From Cyanobacteriota bacterium (GTDB lineage Bacteria; Cyanobacteriota; Cyanobacteriia; PCC-6307; Cyanobiaceae): DNA of 59,568 nucleotides. Location of the stretch: assembly GCA_026389335.1 (NCBI GenBank), contig JAPLIB010000014.1, forward strand, positions 1 through 59,568, read 5' to 3'. Shown here in pieces: positions 45,352 to 55,007 of the stretch (within the stretch, counting starts at the first letter, position 1; each line of letters starts with the position of its first letter). Under the pieces are notes generated by a model. It did no database searches. It saw nothing but the letters and a program-made list of their open reading frames with translations, and had not been told where the DNA came from. The position numbers and the translations under genes are program-made.

Positions 45352-46764
45352 TCAGACTGGAATCGAACCGCCTGCCACCCAGATGTGAGCGGATGTGACC
45401 GCAGCGCTCACATCTGGCGGCAGGGATCGCCCCCAGAGGCCCACGCCGAAGCCAGCCCCCATCGGCACTGTCGCCCCCTCGCCCACCAGCCGCCGCAGGG
45501 CACCGCCGTGGTCGCTGGCGATCCGCTCCGCGATCGCCAGCCCGAGGCCGCAATGTCCCTCCTGCCCGCCGCGGGCCGGGTCGAGCCGTTGAAAGGGGGC
45601 CAGGGCCGCGGCCCACTGGTCAGCGGCGATGCCCGGCCCCCGATCCCACACCTGGATTTCAAAGCCGTCGCTGCCGCCAGCCCGCAGCACCAGATGCAGA
45701 GGCGGGGCTCCATGGGCCAGGGCGTTCTCGAGCAGATTGGCCACCGCGCGGCTGATGGCGATGGGCCGTACGCGGCGCTGCATCGGCTCCAGCGCCATCG
45801 TCAGCGGCACCTCGCCCACCACCGCTGCCGCCTCCGCCACCAGCCGATCCAGGGGCACCAGCAGGGGCGACTCCTGCTCCGCTCCGGCAAACAACAGAAA
45901 CTGGCGGGTGATGCGCTCCAGCGCCCCCAGATCGGCTTCGGCGCCGGCCCAGTCCTGGCGCAGACGCAGCCTGGTGAGGGGCGCCCGCAGGTCGTGGGCG
46001 ATGCCGGCCAGCATCGTGCTGCGGTCCATGCTGGCCCGCTCCAACCGCGCCAGCATGGCGTTGAAGTGCTGCGTCAACTGCCGTACGGCGGCAGCGCCGC
46101 GGGCCGGCAAGGCCGCCGGCCTCACCTCCAGACCCACCGCACCTAGGGCCTGCTCCAGCTGGCGCAGGGGCCGCTGCACCTCCAGCGCCAGATACAGCAG
46201 GCCCGTCGTCAACCCAGCCACCCCCAGGGCCAGGGAGAGCAGCCGCGGATCCGGCGGCCAGCCCCGCAGGGACGGCAGCGGCACGAACAACCAGACCGTC
46301 TCCAGGGACGAGCCCATCTCGACCCACACCCCGCGGGGCCCGCTCTCGTTGGGCCAGACCGCCGGGCAGCGGGGCAGATGGCGACAGAGCTCGCTGCGCA
46401 GTTGGCGGGCCTGGCGCCGCAAGGGGCGATCGGCCCGCGGGCGCACTCGGGTGGGGGCTGGAGCCTCGGGCCTGGCACCCACCGCCAGACGCAGGCCACT
46501 GAGCTGGGCCAGCACCGATGGGCTGAAGCGCTCCAGGGCCACCTCTCCCAACACCAGGTTGGCGGCCACCTGGGTGCTCAGCTGCTGCAGCTGCTGCTCG
46601 GCCAGGCGCCGGCCCACCAGCAGCTGCAGCAGCACCAGGCTGAGGACCGTGACCCCCAGGGCGACGGCCGGATACAGCAGCCCATGGCGTCGCCCGCCAG
46701 ATGCCGACTGGCGGGGCCCGACCAGATCAGGAGGCACGGGGCTGGCCGTCGGGCACGAACACAT
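45352..46764 (-). CDS. Sensor histidine kinase (EnvZ-like)
   Basis: Membrane sensor of about 460-470 residues. Helix 1 (LLYPAVALGVTVLSLVLLQLL), a periplasmic domain with two Cys (ELCRHLPRCPAVW), helix 2 (LLSLALGVAGLTTGLLYLAL), a HAMP domain, the phospho-acceptor box AGIAHDLRAPLTRLRLR, N box NLLENALAHG, G1 VWDRGPGIA and G2 GHCGLGLAIAERI. The ATG at 46764 overlaps the regulator gene by 38 bases; a GTG at 46737 is a likely alternative. It should phosphorylate the regulator encoded just upstream. Confidence 0.88.
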   Translation of the reverse strand: MCSCPTASPVPPDLVGPRQSASGGRRHGLLYPAVALGVTVLSLVLLQLLVGRRLAEQQLQQLSTQVAANLVLGEVALERFSPSVLAQLSGLRLAVGARPEAPAPTRVRPRADRPLRRQARQLRSELCRHLPRCPAVWPNESGPRGVWVEMGSSLETVWLFVPLPSLRGWPPDPRLLSLALGVAGLTTGLLYLALEVQRPLRQLEQALGAVGLEVRPAALPARGAAAVRQLTQHFNAMLARLERASMDRSTMLAGIAHDLRAPLTRLRLRQDWAGAEADLGALERITRQFLLFAGAEQESPLLVPLDRLVAEAAAVVGEVPLTMALEPMQRRVRPIAISRAVANLLENALAHGAPPLHLVLRAGGSDGFEIQVWDRGPGIAADQWAAALAPFQRLDPARGGQEGHCGLGLAIAERIASDHGGALRRLVGEGATVPMGAGFGVGLWGRSLPPDVSAAVTSAHIWVAGGSIPV

Positions 46765-47470
46765 AGCCGTAGCCCCACACCGTTTGCAAATAGCGAGGAC
46801 GAGCGGGATCGGGCTCGATCAGGCGCCGCAGCCGCGACACCTGCACGTCCATGCTGCGGCTGTCGGTTTCACTGCCTGGGCCCCGGGCCAGTTCCACCAG
46901 CCGCTGCCGCGAGAGCGGCCGCTGCGGATGCTGCACGAACACCGCCAGCAGGGAGAACTCACCGGAGGTGATCGCCACCGCGGCGCCATCGCGCGCCAAG
47001 GTGCGGCTGGCGGGATCGAACAGGCAGGTGCCGAAACAGACGGGCCGGCTTTCGGGCTGGGGACTGCCGCTGGGGGACCGGCTGCGGCGCCGCAGCACCG
47101 CCTCGATGCGAGCCGTGAGCTCCCGCGGCAGAAATGGCTTGGCCAGGTAGTCGTCGGCTCCCTGCTCGAGGCCGATGATGCGATCGACGCCGTCGGCGCG
47201 GGCGGTGAGCATCAACACCGGCAGGTCGTCGCCGCCATCGCGCAGGCGCCGCAGCAGGGTGAGGCCGTCGTCGCCGGGCAGCATCAGATCGAGCACCAGC
47301 AGATCGGGCCGCTCGGGGCCCAGACGGCCCTCCAACCGGGCCAGCAACTGGGGGCCCCCTTCGAGGCAGCGCACCGCATAGCCCTGCTCACCCAGATAGG
47401 TGGCGAGCATGCGCCGCAACTCGGGGTCGTCATCCACCACCCAGATCCGATGGGAACGGCCCATCCCCAT
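46727..47470 (-). CDS. OmpR-family response regulator
   Basis: 247 residues: receiver with WVVDDDPELRRML, acceptor Asp in LLVLDLMLPGDDG, LMLTARA and LAKPF; then a full winged-helix domain (ITSGEFSLLAVFVQHPQRPLSRQ ... VSRLRRLIEPDP ... YLQTVWGYGYVF). Partner of the overlapping kinase. Its ATG shares one base with the stop of the exported-protein gene (TGATG), so three genes are coupled. Confidence 0.92.
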   Translation of the reverse strand: MGMGRSHRIWVVDDDPELRRMLATYLGEQGYAVRCLEGGPQLLARLEGRLGPERPDLLVLDLMLPGDDGLTLLRRLRDGGDDLPVLMLTARADGVDRIIGLEQGADDYLAKPFLPRELTARIEAVLRRRSRSPSGSPQPESRPVCFGTCLFDPASRTLARDGAAVAITSGEFSLLAVFVQHPQRPLSRQRLVELARGPGSETDSRSMDVQVSRLRRLIEPDPARPRYLQTVWGYGYVFVPDGQPRAS

Positions 47471-48258
47471 CAGGGCTTCAGCAGAGCCTTGTCGGCCACC
47501 ACCCGCACGCGCTTGGTGGCACTCAGCACCCCCTTGGGATGCACCAGCAGCACCGCCCAGGTCTGGGAGCCGGGGTTATAGGGAGCCTGGACAGTCTTGA
47601 ACAGACCACCACCGCCGAGGGCGGCCAGATCGAGGCTGGGGCTTTCCATCGCCGCCACCTGCTGGGGCGTGAGGGCCAGCAGGCCACCCGCCACCAGGGC
47701 CCCGTCCAGGGGCTCATCGAAGATCACATCGACGTCGTAGCGCTGGCCGGTGAGCACCACATCGGGAATCATCAGGCTCACCGGCAGATCCACCTCACCG
47801 CTGCGCAGGATCGACTGCTCCTGCAGCAGGGTTTCACCATTGATGCGCTGCCCATCACTGTGCAGAACCAGCTGCTGGTCGGCGGCGAGCCGGTAGGTGA
47901 CGCTGCCCTGCTCCCGGGTGGCCGTGACCCGCAGGTTGACGGTGGGCTGGCCATCGCGGGCGGGAGTGCCGGGACTCAGCTGCCAGTGGGCATTGGCGAA
48001 CTGCTGGCGCAGGGCACTCCAGCGGCGCTCGATCAGACCCGGATCGAGGCCGGCGCCACTGTCGAGCTGGGCTCGCAGGACCGCCTGATCGGAGCCGTTC
48101 AGGGCACTCTCCAGCGCCTGCAACTGGGCAGCGGAAGGGGCGGCAGCCCGCACCAGGGCCGGCAGCCCCAGACCCGAAGCCGCCAGCGCCGTGGTGGCCA
48201 GCAGGCTTCCCAGCAGCGCTGGGCGAACCGCGCGGGACAAGCTGCGAAGCAGGGGCAT
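47470..48258 (-). CDS. Exported protein coupled to the two-component genes
   Basis: 262 residues with a signal peptide (MPLLRSLSRAVRPALLGSLLATTALA...). The mature part has an Ala/Leu-rich helical start, then beta strands (VTYRLAADQQLVLHSDGQRING, SLMIPDVVLTGQRYDVDVIFDEPL) of an Ig-like sort. No family recognised. The ATG at 48258 is chosen because it opens the signal peptide. First gene of the operon; it may be the sensed or regulated envelope component. Confidence 0.65.
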   Translation of the reverse strand: MPLLRSLSRAVRPALLGSLLATTALAASGLGLPALVRAAAPSAAQLQALESALNGSDQAVLRAQLDSGAGLDPGLIERRWSALRQQFANAHWQLSPGTPARDGQPTVNLRVTATREQGSVTYRLAADQQLVLHSDGQRINGETLLQEQSILRSGEVDLPVSLMIPDVVLTGQRYDVDVIFDEPLDGALVAGGLLALTPQQVAAMESPSLDLAALGGGGLFKTVQAPYNPGSQTWAVLLVHPKGVLSATKRVRVVADKALLKP

Positions 48259-48372
48259 GGGAGGGCGAACGGGGGAGCGCAGGCGGGCCCGGCAAGCGAA
48301 CAGAAGCGGTCCGCTGCGAAACCTGGCTTTTAAGTTAGGCGCGCTCGCCCCCGCCGCCACCCGGCCGACCCC

Positions 48373-49446
48373 ATGCCGACGCTTCTGATTGCCGCCAGCG
48401 GCACGGGCGGCCATCTGTTCCCGGCCCTGGCTGTGGCCGATGCCCTGCCCAGCGACTGGCGGGTGCTGTGGCTGGGAGTGCCGGACCGGCTGGAAACCGA
48501 GCTGGTGCCCGCCCGGTTTCCGCTGCACACCGTGCGGGCCGGCGGCCTGCAGGGCAAAGGGCTGCGCAAGCTCTGGCACCTGGTGCAGCTGCTGGCCGCC
48601 ACCGGGGTGGTGCGGCGCCTGATCCGGCGCGAGCGGATCGACGTGGTGTTCAGCAGCGGCGGCTACATCGCCGCGCCGACGATCCTGGCGGCCCGCTGGT
48701 GCGGCGTGCCAATGGTGCTGCACGAGAGCAATGCCGTCCCCGGCAAGGTGACGCGCCTGCTGGGGCGTCTCTGCCGCCATGTGGCCGTGGGCCTGCCCCA
48801 GGCCGCCGAGCAGCTGCCCCGCTGTCGCCCCCTGATTACCGGCACGCCGGTACGCCGGGCCTTCCTGGAGCCCACCCCCCTGCCCGACTGGGTGCCCGCC
48901 GGCAGCGGCCCCCTGGTGCTGATCATGGGCGGCAGTCAGGGGGCCGTGGGCCTCAACCGCATGGTGCGGCCCCTGATCACACCGCTGGTGCAGGCGGGCT
49001 GCCGGGTGGTCCATCTCACCGGCAGCAACGACCCGGATGCGGGCCAATGTCAATTTCCCCAGGTGGTAGAGCGCCCCTTCAGCGATGACCTGGCCGGCCT
49101 GCTGCAGCACGCCGATCTGGCCATCAGCCGGGCCGGCGCCGGCAGCCTCAGCGAGCTGGCGGTGTGTGCCACGCCCACGATCCTGGTGCCCTTCCCCCAG
49201 GCCGCCGACCGCCACCAGGACGCCAACGCGATTGCGGCGGCGGAACTGGGGGCAGCGGTGATCGTCTGGCAGCACCCGCCCGGGGAGGCCGCCTTGGCCC
49301 AGGCGGTCTGGCGGCTGCTGGGGCCGAGGCTACGGGGCGCCGCTGCAGCCGCCGATCCGCTGCTGGAGCTGGCGGCGGGCATGGAGCGGCTGGCGGTGCG
49401 CGATGCCGAGCAGCGGCTGGCGCGGTTGATTGAGGCGTTGGCTTGA
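48373..49446 (+). CDS. murG: MurG, lipid II-forming GlcNAc transferase
   Basis: Adds GlcNAc from UDP-GlcNAc to lipid I, giving lipid II for peptidoglycan. 357 residues, GT28 fold: N-terminal [53 protein letters not shown] in two blocks, [13 protein letters not shown] and the late [31 protein letters not shown]. Cytoplasmic face of the inner membrane. Divergent from the exported-protein operon. Confidence 0.96.
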   Translation: MPTLLIAASGTGGHLFPALAVADALPSDWRVLWLGVPDRLETELVPARFPLHTVRAGGLQGKGLRKLWHLVQLLAATGVVRRLIRRERIDVVFSSGGYIAAPTILAARWCGVPMVLHESNAVPGKVTRLLGRLCRHVAVGLPQAAEQLPRCRPLITGTPVRRAFLEPTPLPDWVPAGSGPLVLIMGGSQGAVGLNRMVRPLITPLVQAGCRVVHLTGSNDPDAGQCQFPQVVERPFSDDLAGLLQHADLAISRAGAGSLSELAVCATPTILVPFPQAADRHQDANAIAAAELGAAVIVWQHPPGEAALAQAVWRLLGPRLRGAAAAADPLLELAAGMERLAVRDAEQRLARLIEALA

Positions 49447-49688
49447 GGGCGTGGGGTGGCGTCGCGGTTGAGGCGGCGATAAGCACGTCATCGCCAGACA
49501 TCGCGCCGGACCCAGCCCGCAACGCCCTGGCCGAACCAGGCCGTGATCAGGCCTCCCACCAAGGCTGAGACAGCGCTTGAAACACGGTTACCAGCGCACC
49601 CGACTCAGCGCCCGACACGATCGTCACCAGAGCCAAGCTCCGGGGTTCGCTCCTCAGCACCGGCCACTCGCGCGCGCATGGGCTGGGC

Positions 49689-50867
49689 TCAGCCCCCGCT
49701 CCTGAGCCCCGGCCACTCGCGCCCTAGAGCCGCCAACAACCGGCGATTGCCGGCCCGGTCCTGCAGGGCCAGGCGCAGCCAGGTGCCATCGAGCCCCTCG
49801 AACGAGCGGCAATCGCGCAGCAGGATGCGATGCCGCTGTTCCAGGACCAGCCGCAGCGGCTCCAGCTCCAGCGCTTGCCCGTCGCGGCGGCAGCGCAACA
49901 ACAGGTAGTTCACCGCTGTCGGGCGGGGATCAAGGCCGGGAATCGCCGCCAATCGGGCCTGCAGCCAGGGGCCCTCCCGGGCCACCCAGTCGTGCACCCG
50001 CCGCAGCCAGCGCCGATCGCCGAGCAAGGCCTCGCCAGCGGCGGCGGCCAGGCCATTCACCGGCCAGGGATCGCGCCAGCCCGACCAGCGGGCCAATCGG
50101 GCCGGATCCCCCAGCGCATAACCGAGCCGCAGGCCGGCGATCGCCAGCAGCTTGGTGAGGCTGCGGATCACCACCAGCTGGGGATGGGCCGCCAGCAGGG
50201 GCACCAGGGACTGGGCTTCTCCCCCCGGCACCAGGGGCAGAAAGGCTTCATCGACGATCACCAGGGCAAAGCGCTGCAGCAGCGGCTCCAGCGCCTGGCG
50301 GCTCCATAGCTGGCCGCTGGGGTTGTGGGGATTGGTGATCCAGAGCACCTGGGGGCCTGGCGGCACGGTGAGTCCGCCTTCCGGCTCCGGCAACGGCCCT
50401 GGCCCCGGCGAGGACCAGTCGAGCGGCAGGGGCAACGGTTGCCAGCGCCCATCCCAGCAGGCCAGGGCGCGGCGGTAATCGGCAAAACCTGGGGTGGGCA
50501 GGAGGCTGGTGCCGGCGGCAGCCGCATCCCGAGCCGCCCAGGTGAACAGCTCGGCAGCGCCATTGCCCGGCAGCACCGCGGAGACATCAAGGCCGTGATG
50601 GGTGGCGATCGACCGACGCAGATCCAGATAGCCGCGATCGGGGTAATCCCGCAGGGCGGCCCCATCGGCGAGCAAACGGGCCAGGCGGCGCCGCAGACCG
50701 GCCGGTGGCCCGAAGGGCACCAGCGAGGCACTGGCGTCCAGCAGCTGCTCCGGCCGACAGCCGAGGCGGCGGGCGGCGGCAAGGCGGTTGCCGCCATGGA
50801 GCTCGGAGGACGAGGCCAGGGGGGAGTGGCAAAGGCGATACCTGCTGTGTAACACAGCTCGCCGCAT
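49689..50867 (-). CDS. Threonine-phosphate decarboxylase-like PLP enzyme (CobD/CobC)
   Basis: Class I aminotransferase-fold enzyme of the HisC/CobD group, probably making (R)-1-aminopropan-2-ol phosphate for cobalamin. ELHGGN near residue 22, VLPGNGAAELF, LWITNPHNPSG, VIVDEAFLPL (PLP Asp), and the PLP-Lys motif SLTKLLAIAGLRLGYALG. About 392 residues from the ATG at 50867. A GTG at 50939 overlaps the stop of the glycosyltransferase gene, but the HGGN motif is normally near the N-terminus, favouring 50867. Confidence 0.85.
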   Translation of the reverse strand: MRRAVLHSRYRLCHSPLASSSELHGGNRLAAARRLGCRPEQLLDASASLVPFGPPAGLRRRLARLLADGAALRDYPDRGYLDLRRSIATHHGLDVSAVLPGNGAAELFTWAARDAAAAGTSLLPTPGFADYRRALACWDGRWQPLPLPLDWSSPGPGPLPEPEGGLTVPPGPQVLWITNPHNPSGQLWSRQALEPLLQRFALVIVDEAFLPLVPGGEAQSLVPLLAAHPQLVVIRSLTKLLAIAGLRLGYALGDPARLARWSGWRDPWPVNGLAAAAGEALLGDRRWLRRVHDWVAREGPWLQARLAAIPGLDPRPTAVNYLLLRCRRDGQALELEPLRLVLEQRHRILLRDCRSFEGLDGTWLRLALQDRAGNRRLLAALGREWPGLRSGG

Positions 50868-50935
50868 TGCTGCCCCCGGGCGCCTGGCCGCGGCTGACAA
50901 GCATTCAGCCTGGCGAAGCAGAGGATGCAGGCACC

Positions 50936-53161
50936 TCACCCGGTCACACTCGGAGCTGCTGGATCAACAGCGGCATCGATCAGCAGCGCCCGCAAGATGT
51001 ACACCCCCAGCAAGGACCAGATCACCGTCTGAACAACCGCACTACCAGGCAGGAGATCCAACAGTCGCTGGGGTGTCCAGACACTGGCTGCCATCAGGGT
51101 TGCCAGAAGCGCCTCCAGAAGCCTTTGCTTAAGAAACACACGCTGCACAGCAAAGAGCAAAGCTGGATACAACATAATGTTGTCGTAATAGCGATGGTAG
51201 AAAGCCAGCTGTCCAACGATGGCGCACAGACCTGCCAGGAGCATGGGATCTGCCCCCCCATACCCCTCGCCTTGTGGGCGAGCAGGGAACAATTTCTTCC
51301 AGATCAGACTCACCACAATCCCGATACCAACAGAACTGACGCCACCCAGTCCAACGAAAAACGGACTGGGCATTCGCCGGAGAAGCGCAACCAAGCCAGA
51401 AGCACCATTGAGGTTGGCGTCGCCCATGAAAGAGGGCAAGAGCTGAAGCCAGCTGATCAGATAGGCACAGGGATCGCTATGGGTGTAGGCAAGCGCCAGC
51501 ACACTGAGCCCCAATAGCAGCCCGACTCCAAGTAGCAGTCCCGCCAGGCGACCGCGAGCCAGAAACGGCAAGGCAAAAGTCCAGGCAATCTGAGGCTTGA
51601 CCATCGCCAAGGCCCAACAGAAGCCAGGAGAAAGCGGGTGACAACGACGCAACAGAAGCAGCCATTGAAGACTGATCAGACCCATAGAGACAATCGCAAA
51701 TTGCCCCTTGTTCAAAGCGCTGAAGTTGCCAGCGATGGCAAGCGGCGCCAAGGCTCCCAACCAGCCGGAGTAGGAACCAAAGCGCCTGAGGCTGAACCAG
51801 CCGATTGTGGCAATCAGCACCAAGGACAGCAAGCTCAAGACGTGAATGAACACCACGCCCTGCAATCTCCCTCCCCAGAAAAAGAGGGGCGCGAACATGG
51901 GCAGGGCCCAGGGGAGATAAACAGTGGTGCGAAAATAGGGCAGAGCCTGCTGCTCAGGTCTGGCCAAGAGCCCGGAAGGGTAGATGCCCTGACTGAAAAG
52001 CCGCCATTCGTCCCAACGCTCGCCAAGGTCAAAGGGAGGGACATCCCAGCCATAGATCAGCCCGGTGCTGATCGTGGCCAGGGCGAGCAGTGACAGGAGA
52101 ATCAGGGCACAGCGCAAAAAGCTGCGCTGAAGTCCAGCGTTTGACTGCCCCCAGACAGACAGATTCACAGGATGCTGGAGGGTTTCCAGCAAAGCCACCA
52201 GAGCAAAGGTGAGTGTGGAATAGGCCAGAACCAATCCATGAAGGCCGACACCGATCGAGGCTTCCACCAGACCGCAACGACGCCGGAGCAGACAATAGAA
52301 ATCCTGGTTCAGAAGGAGCAGGCACCCCAAGCAGCCACTGAACAAAGTTAGGGCCCATGGCCACAGAATCGGGTTCAGCACGCCGAACAAGCACAGGGGC
52401 AGCAACAGAGCCAACACAGCGCTGATGCGCGCTTGGATCGCCAGGTTGAGGATGGCGGGCAGTTGGCGGCGCTGCAACAACAGCTGACTCCAGGGGATCG
52501 CCCGCTGCCGGATGTCGGTGGCCACCATCGAGGCGAGGGTCCAGCGCTTGTGATGGGTGCCCTGGATGGCTGGATCCAGTTCGATCCGCCCCCCGGCGTC
52601 GCTGAGGCGCAGACCAAACTCGATGTCCTCGATGCAAGGGCGGTCGTAGGCCGCCGCATCGAACCCCCCCAGGGCCAGGAAGGCCTGACGTCGCACAGCG
52701 CCGCAGCCGGCCCAGAAGGTGATGGCGGGGCCGGGGTGGCTGGCGTGGGTGTGGTGATGCAGCAGGTTGCGGAAGCGGCTCACCACCCCATCCGCCGCGG
52801 GCCGATCGTCGTAGCTGCCGAAAAGCGCCGCCAACTCCGGTTCGGCGGCGAAACGGACCCTGATGCGTTCGATGGCGTCGGAGTGGAGTTCCACATCGGC
52901 ATCCACAAAGACGAGAATCTCGCCACAGGCTGTTCGGGCCGCCAGGTTGCGGGCGGCGGCGGGCCCTGAGCGCTCTGCCGTGTTCAGCAATCCGGCGCCG
53001 CTGCGCCGAAGCCACTCCGGGGCCGGCGGCGGCGTGCCATCGAACACCACCAAGGCCTCATCCAGCGGCCCCAAGCCGGCCAAGGCGGCGCGGGCGCAGC
53101 TGACGAAGGGCTCCTCCCAGCTGATGGTGGGCATCACCAGGGTGAGGGAGGGGTGCGGCAT
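50936..53161 (-). CDS. GT2-GT87 fusion glycosyltransferase
   Basis: 741 residues. Residues 1 to about 240 are a GT2 domain: SLTLVMPTISWEEPFV, ILVFVDADVELHSDA (DxD), WAGCGAVRRQAFLALGGFDAAAYDRPCIEDIEFGLRL. The rest is a multi-span membrane part. Its last 400 residues resemble GT87/DUF2029 GT-C enzymes, with LNKGQFAIVSMGLISLQWLLL, AMVKPQIAWTFALPF and AFYHRYYDNIMLYP. GT2 enzymes use nucleotide sugars and GT87 enzymes use polyprenyl-linked sugars, so one protein may make two linkages. Envelope polysaccharide or glycolipid synthesis is likely. It lies directly upstream of the cobD-like gene. Confidence 0.82.
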   Translation of the reverse strand: MPHPSLTLVMPTISWEEPFVSCARAALAGLGPLDEALVVFDGTPPPAPEWLRRSGAGLLNTAERSGPAAARNLAARTACGEILVFVDADVELHSDAIERIRVRFAAEPELAALFGSYDDRPAADGVVSRFRNLLHHHTHASHPGPAITFWAGCGAVRRQAFLALGGFDAAAYDRPCIEDIEFGLRLSDAGGRIELDPAIQGTHHKRWTLASMVATDIRQRAIPWSQLLLQRRQLPAILNLAIQARISAVLALLLPLCLFGVLNPILWPWALTLFSGCLGCLLLLNQDFYCLLRRRCGLVEASIGVGLHGLVLAYSTLTFALVALLETLQHPVNLSVWGQSNAGLQRSFLRCALILLSLLALATISTGLIYGWDVPPFDLGERWDEWRLFSQGIYPSGLLARPEQQALPYFRTTVYLPWALPMFAPLFFWGGRLQGVVFIHVLSLLSLVLIATIGWFSLRRFGSYSGWLGALAPLAIAGNFSALNKGQFAIVSMGLISLQWLLLLRRCHPLSPGFCWALAMVKPQIAWTFALPFLARGRLAGLLLGVGLLLGLSVLALAYTHSDPCAYLISWLQLLPSFMGDANLNGASGLVALLRRMPSPFFVGLGGVSSVGIGIVVSLIWKKLFPARPQGEGYGGADPMLLAGLCAIVGQLAFYHRYYDNIMLYPALLFAVQRVFLKQRLLEALLATLMAASVWTPQRLLDLLPGSAVVQTVIWSLLGVYILRALLIDAAVDPAAPSVTG

Positions 53162-53266
53162 GGGCTAGGGCTTGGAGCTGGTGGGGCGATCATCCATCAC
53201 CCACCACAGAAGGAAAGGCCATAAGGCCGACGCAGAAAAACCAAATCGAAGCTGGTGACGAATGAA

Positions 53267-53790
53267 TCAAAACCATCCGTTGCCTGCACGTCGGGCAAGA
53301 AGGGCCTCGATGGCGAACCCCATTGCATTGGCAATCTGCCAGATTCCAAGCCCTATTAATGTTTGCAACGGCTTGCGTACGCGATGTTCAGTCATGAAGC
53401 ACTGAATAACCCTTCGCGGTAGAGATCGGTGAAAACCAAAGTCTTCAAGAATCGTACCTGAGCCACGTTGCTGACGCAATGCCTGATAACGAAAAGCACC
53501 ACGGCCATAGCGGATGTGGAGCCGGATGAACGTCCAGAGAGTCTGGGAGTGCCGGTGAATCACGCACGCAGAGGGCTCCCATACGAGGGGCCATTGAGCC
53601 ATCCTCCATCGATCACAGAAATCGCGATCCTCGGCACCGGCGCGGGAGAACGACGGATCGAACCCGCCAATCTCCAGAAATCTCTGCTTCGAAAATAAAA
53701 TGTTATTGCTTGCCAGGAAATAAGGGAGACTCTGGAAAACCCCGCCACCCTGCGCGAGAATGGCGGTGTGATTGCGGGCGTGGACAGGAT
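53267..53790 (-). pseudogene. GT2 glycosyltransferase, 5' part lost
   Basis: Only the C-terminal half of a GT2 enzyme remains: FLASNNILFSKQRFLEIGGFDPSFSRAGAEDRDFCDRW (acceptor-side motif with ED) and a basic C-terminal helix region. The nucleotide-sugar-binding N-terminus of about 100 residues with its DxD is missing. The homology ends where the IS5-like transposase begins, and the missing half is not found beyond the element, so sequence was deleted as well as interrupted. The frame opens with codons that lie within the element's edge. Confidence 0.8.
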
Positions 53791-53792
53791 TC

Positions 53793-54775
53793 ATGGGCGT
53801 CAAGCAGTTCGGCTTTGGTGATTACGAGCAGTCCACGGCGAAAAAGCGGACCCGGCGCGAGCGATTTCTGGGCGAGATGGAGGCTGTGTTGTGCCTTGGA
53901 AGGCCCTGATCGATCTGATCGAGCCCCACTACCCCCAGATCAGCAGTAAGGGTGGTCGGCCTCCCTATCCGATTGAGACCATGCTGCGGATTCACCTGAT
54001 GCAGCAGTGGTACGACCTGAGCGATCCGGCGATGGAGGATGCGCTGATCGAGGTGGCGACGATGCGTCGCTTTGCCGGTATCGCCCTGATCACCGACAGG
54101 ATCCCCGATGAGACCACGATCCTGTCGTTTCGGCATCTACTGGAGGAAAACGATCTCGGCGCGCAGATTTTCGAGGCGGTGAAGGCTCATCTCAAAGCCA
54201 ACGGCATGGCCATGAAGCAGGGCACGATCATCGATGCCACCATCATCACGGCTCCAAGCTCGACCAAGAATGAGAAAGGAGAGAGAGATCCCGAGATGCA
54301 CCAGACCAAGAAAGGCAACCAGTGGTATTTCGGGATGAAGGTCCACATCGGGGTGGATAGCGAGACAGGTCTCATCCACTCGGTGGAAACCACCGCCGCC
54401 AATGTGCATGACCTCACCCCTGCGCCGGAGCTCCTGCACGGTGAGGAGACAGTGCTCTACACGGATGCTGGCTACCAGGGGATCGAGAAGCGACCTAAGA
54501 TGCAAGGTCGGGGCATCGGCTTTCGCGTAGCCATGCGCCCAGGCAAGCGTCGCGCCTTGCCTGATACGCCTGAGGGGCGCTTGGAAGACCTCATCGAGAC
54601 GGCAAAGGCTCACATCCGCGCCAAGGTTGAGCATCCGTTCCGCGTGATCAAGCGGCAGTTTGGCTTTCAGAAGACCCGGCTGCGGGGCATGTTCAAGAAC
54701 CGCTGCAAGGTCAATGTTCTGGCAGCACTATCAAACCTATTCATGGTGCGCCATGAGCTGCTATGCAAGACATGA
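53793..54775 (+). mobile_element. IS5-family transposase, frameshifted
   Basis: DDE transposase of the IS5 family, about 325 residues over two frames. The first 33 codons (ATG 53793; MGVKQFGFGDYEQSTAKKRTRRERFLGEMEAV in two parts) are in one frame. The rest starts at PWKALIDLIEPHYPQ in another frame and runs to 54775, with RFAGIALITDRIPDETTILSFRHLLE, the DDE motifs DATIITAPSSTKN and TDAGYQG, and VEHPFRVIKRQFGF. A single extra G near 53885-53889 explains the shift. It may be a decayed gene, a sequencing error, or a programmed frameshift as used by some IS5 subgroups. Terminal inverted repeats could not be fixed by eye. Confidence 0.85.
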
Positions 54776-54790
54776 TCTGGGGAGTGGTGT

Positions 54791-54823
54791 GCCCATTCGG
54801 AGCACAATTCACTCCAAATGGGC
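54791..54823. repeat. Near-perfect palindrome after the transposase
   Basis: Left arm GCCCATTCGGAG, 9-base loop, right arm CTCCAAATGGGC; 11 of 12 pairs match. It begins 15 bases after the transposase stop. It could be part of the element's right end or a transcription stop; no T run follows. Confidence 0.6.
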
Positions 54824-54892
54824 AAGATTAGGTACCTAAAGAGGAGAAATCAATCCCTACGAGGGCCATTCCGCTCTAAAAAGCTCATCCCA

Positions 54893-54928
54893 AACAAAAA
54901 GCCGCCCGGGGCTCCTGTGCGGGCTTGT
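54893..54928 (-). terminator. Possible terminator of the GT87-like gene
   Basis: Read on the minus strand: AAGCC...GGCTT with imperfect GC-rich pairing inside, followed by a T run. It lies about 80 bases past the stop of the membrane glycosyltransferase at 55008. The stem is imperfect. Confidence 0.35.
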
Positions 54929-55007
54929 TATCCAGAGCTTCCTTAGCGTCCTTCTTCACAGGAATACAAGATCCTGGCCGCAATCTGGCGTCGCATGCTG
55001 CCAAGAG

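Noticed and set aside
45629..47581. 650-codon plus-strand open frame
   Set aside because: It lies antisense to the histidine kinase and response regulator genes, has Arg/Ser/Ala-biased composition and no family. It is a shadow of GC-rich genes.
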